This document shows positions 26,563 to 27,496 of a stretch of 27,496 nt of DNA, one piece after another. The stretch's first letter is position 1. Each line of letters starts with the position of its first letter. This stretch comes from Sulfuritalea sp. GTDB lineage: Bacteria; Pseudomonadota; Gammaproteobacteria; Burkholderiales; Rhodocyclaceae. Location of the stretch: assembly GCA_021738105.1 (NCBI GenBank), contig JAIPCS010000012.1, positions 1-27,496 on the forward strand. Reading direction: 5' to 3'. Made by a program: the position numbers and the translations under genes. The notes under the pieces were generated by a model. That model searched no databases. It was not told where the DNA came from and was given only the letters and a program-made list of their open reading frames with translations.

Positions 26563-27496
26563 GGATGGAAGGCGGAAATTCTTGTCTTGAGGTGGGCGAG
26601 CTCGCTTGGCCGCTGAGCAGGGCCATAGCGCAGACGGGCGTATAGGGCTGCAATTTCTCGAATCGCTTCGGCATGATCAGGCAGTTGGGCTGCTGCGCGT
26701 TCGGCGAAATCCAGCGGACCTTCCCAGCTCCGCCAGTAAACTCCATGTCTGGCCAAGCGCACAGTGAAGCGTCTCCAAGCAGCCAGGGCCGGGTCGACGC
26801 GCAACCGGTTGCGTAGTATCCAGGCCGTCAAGGCGAGCAAGACCCCGCCGCAGAGTACCGATAACACAGCCGTCATGCTCCGCCAGTCGGGTTCCTTCAA
26901 GCCTAGATTGGCCAGCAAGTCACGTTGGCGCTCAGGGTTGTAGCCCAATACCCATTGATTCCAGCCATTGGTGACGGCGTCCAGGCGGTTGCGCAGCTCT
27001 TTCAGCCAAGCAAGATCACCGCGGGCCAGGAACGGCAAGGTGTCACCGGGCGGAACAGCCGCTGCAAAGTTGTTGTTGATACGGCTTGGTGCCGAAATTG
27101 CTGTCGGGTCAACTCGCACCCAACCGCGGCCCGCAATCCAGGCCTCAGTCCAGGCATGGGCATCGAACTGGCGCACAACCAGGTAGCCGTCCACCGGGTT
27201 GACTTCGCCACCCTGATAGCCGGCGACCACGCGAGCCGGTACCCCGGCGGCACGTAAGGCATACACGAATGCGGCGGCGAAGTGTTCGCAGAAACCGCGT
27301 TTGGAGTTGAACAAAAACTCATCGATCATATCGGAGCCCATCAGCGGCGGGTTCAGAGTGTAGATCAGCAACTGTCGAAGGAAGAAGTTCTCCGCCGCTG
27401 CCAGGATAGCCGTACTGTCATCGCCGAGTTTTGCCCGCCATTCCGCGCCGATAGCTCGAGTTCGGGGGTTGCCGCCGGGAGGAAGCGCCAGTGATT
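26559..27496 (-). CDS. TgpA-like membrane transglutaminase, 5'-truncated (C-terminal part)
   Basis: The frame stays open to the window edge, so the N-terminal part (in the family, several membrane spans and a DUF3488 region) is missing. The visible ~312 residues begin near LPPGGNPRTRA and contain the transglutaminase core: Cys in KRGFCEHFAAAFVYALRAAG, His in QFDAHAWTEAW and Asp in GWVRVDPT. A single membrane span follows (about MTAVLSVLCGGVLLALTAWI), then a soluble C-terminal domain of the DUF4129 type (RFTVRLARHGVYWRSWEG, LRYGP). TgpA-type proteins are inner-membrane with periplasmic transglutaminase domains; substrates are poorly known. The stop overlaps the mltB start as ATGA, so the two are cotranscribed. 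Confidence 0.92.
   Translation of the reverse strand, partial: SLALPPGGNPRTRAIGAEWRAKLGDDSTAILAAAENFFLRQLLIYTLNPPLMGSDMIDEFLFNSKRGFCEHFAAAFVYALRAAGVPARVVAGYQGGEVNPVDGYLVVRQFDAHAWTEAWIAGRGWVRVDPTAISAPSRINNNFAAAVPPGDTLPFLARGDLAWLKELRNRLDAVTNGWNQWVLGYNPERQRDLLANLGLKEPDWRSMTAVLSVLCGGVLLALTAWILRNRLRVDPALAAWRRFTVRLARHGVYWRSWEGPLDFAERAAAQLPDHAEAIREIAALYARLRYGPAQRPSELAHLKTRISAFHP

Overview
The window reads as a proteobacterial chromosome, most likely betaproteobacterial. The gene order thrS-infC-rpmI-rplT-pheS-pheT-ihfA-merR-like and the order surE-pcm-nlpD-rpoS are both shared by beta- and gammaproteobacteria. A tRNA-Val before thrS and a tRNA-Pro after the merR-like gene fit betaproteobacteria as I recall them, but I ran no search. 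The DNA is dense in genes: no stretch over 300 bases lacks one. I see no insertion sequence, integrase, CRISPR array or rRNA.

Region 1 (2-11796) is a cell-surface adhesion module of the Lap type. It opens with the C-terminal ~1,790 residues of a giant type I-secreted adhesin whose N-terminus lies outside the window. Convergent to it is a minus-strand cluster: lapG-like periplasmic cysteine protease, lapD-like inner-membrane c-di-GMP receptor with degenerate GGDEF and EAL domains, and an unrecognised 180-residue protein. Divergent from lapG are a TolC-family outer-membrane protein with an unusual C-terminal NTF2-like domain and a periplasmic solute-binding protein. By analogy with Pseudomonas, LapD would hold LapG when c-di-GMP is high and release it when c-di-GMP falls, and LapG would then cut the adhesin off the surface. 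The ABC transporter and membrane-fusion partners (LapB, LapC) are not in the window.

Region 2 (11797-20268) is a translation block: a tRNA-Val(GAC) with its own promoter and terminator, an NTF2/SnoaL-like gene on the opposite strand, then thrS, infC, rpmI, rplT, pheS, pheT, ihfA, a merR-like gene and tRNA-Pro(GGG) with a terminator. infC appears to start at ATC, which fits IF3 autoregulation. The thrS and rpmI leaders carry strong hairpins that may be regulatory. A clear terminator separates rplT from pheS.

Region 3 (20269-22164) holds two small unrecognised genes (one with a Cys-x2-Cys motif) and a minus-strand GNAT-like protein of the DUF482/COG3146 type.

Region 4 (22165-27496) is the stationary-phase and cell-wall block: surE, pcm, nlpD and rpoS, tightly overlapping at surE/pcm/nlpD, convergent with mltB and the 3' part of a tgpA-like transglutaminase gene that runs off the window.
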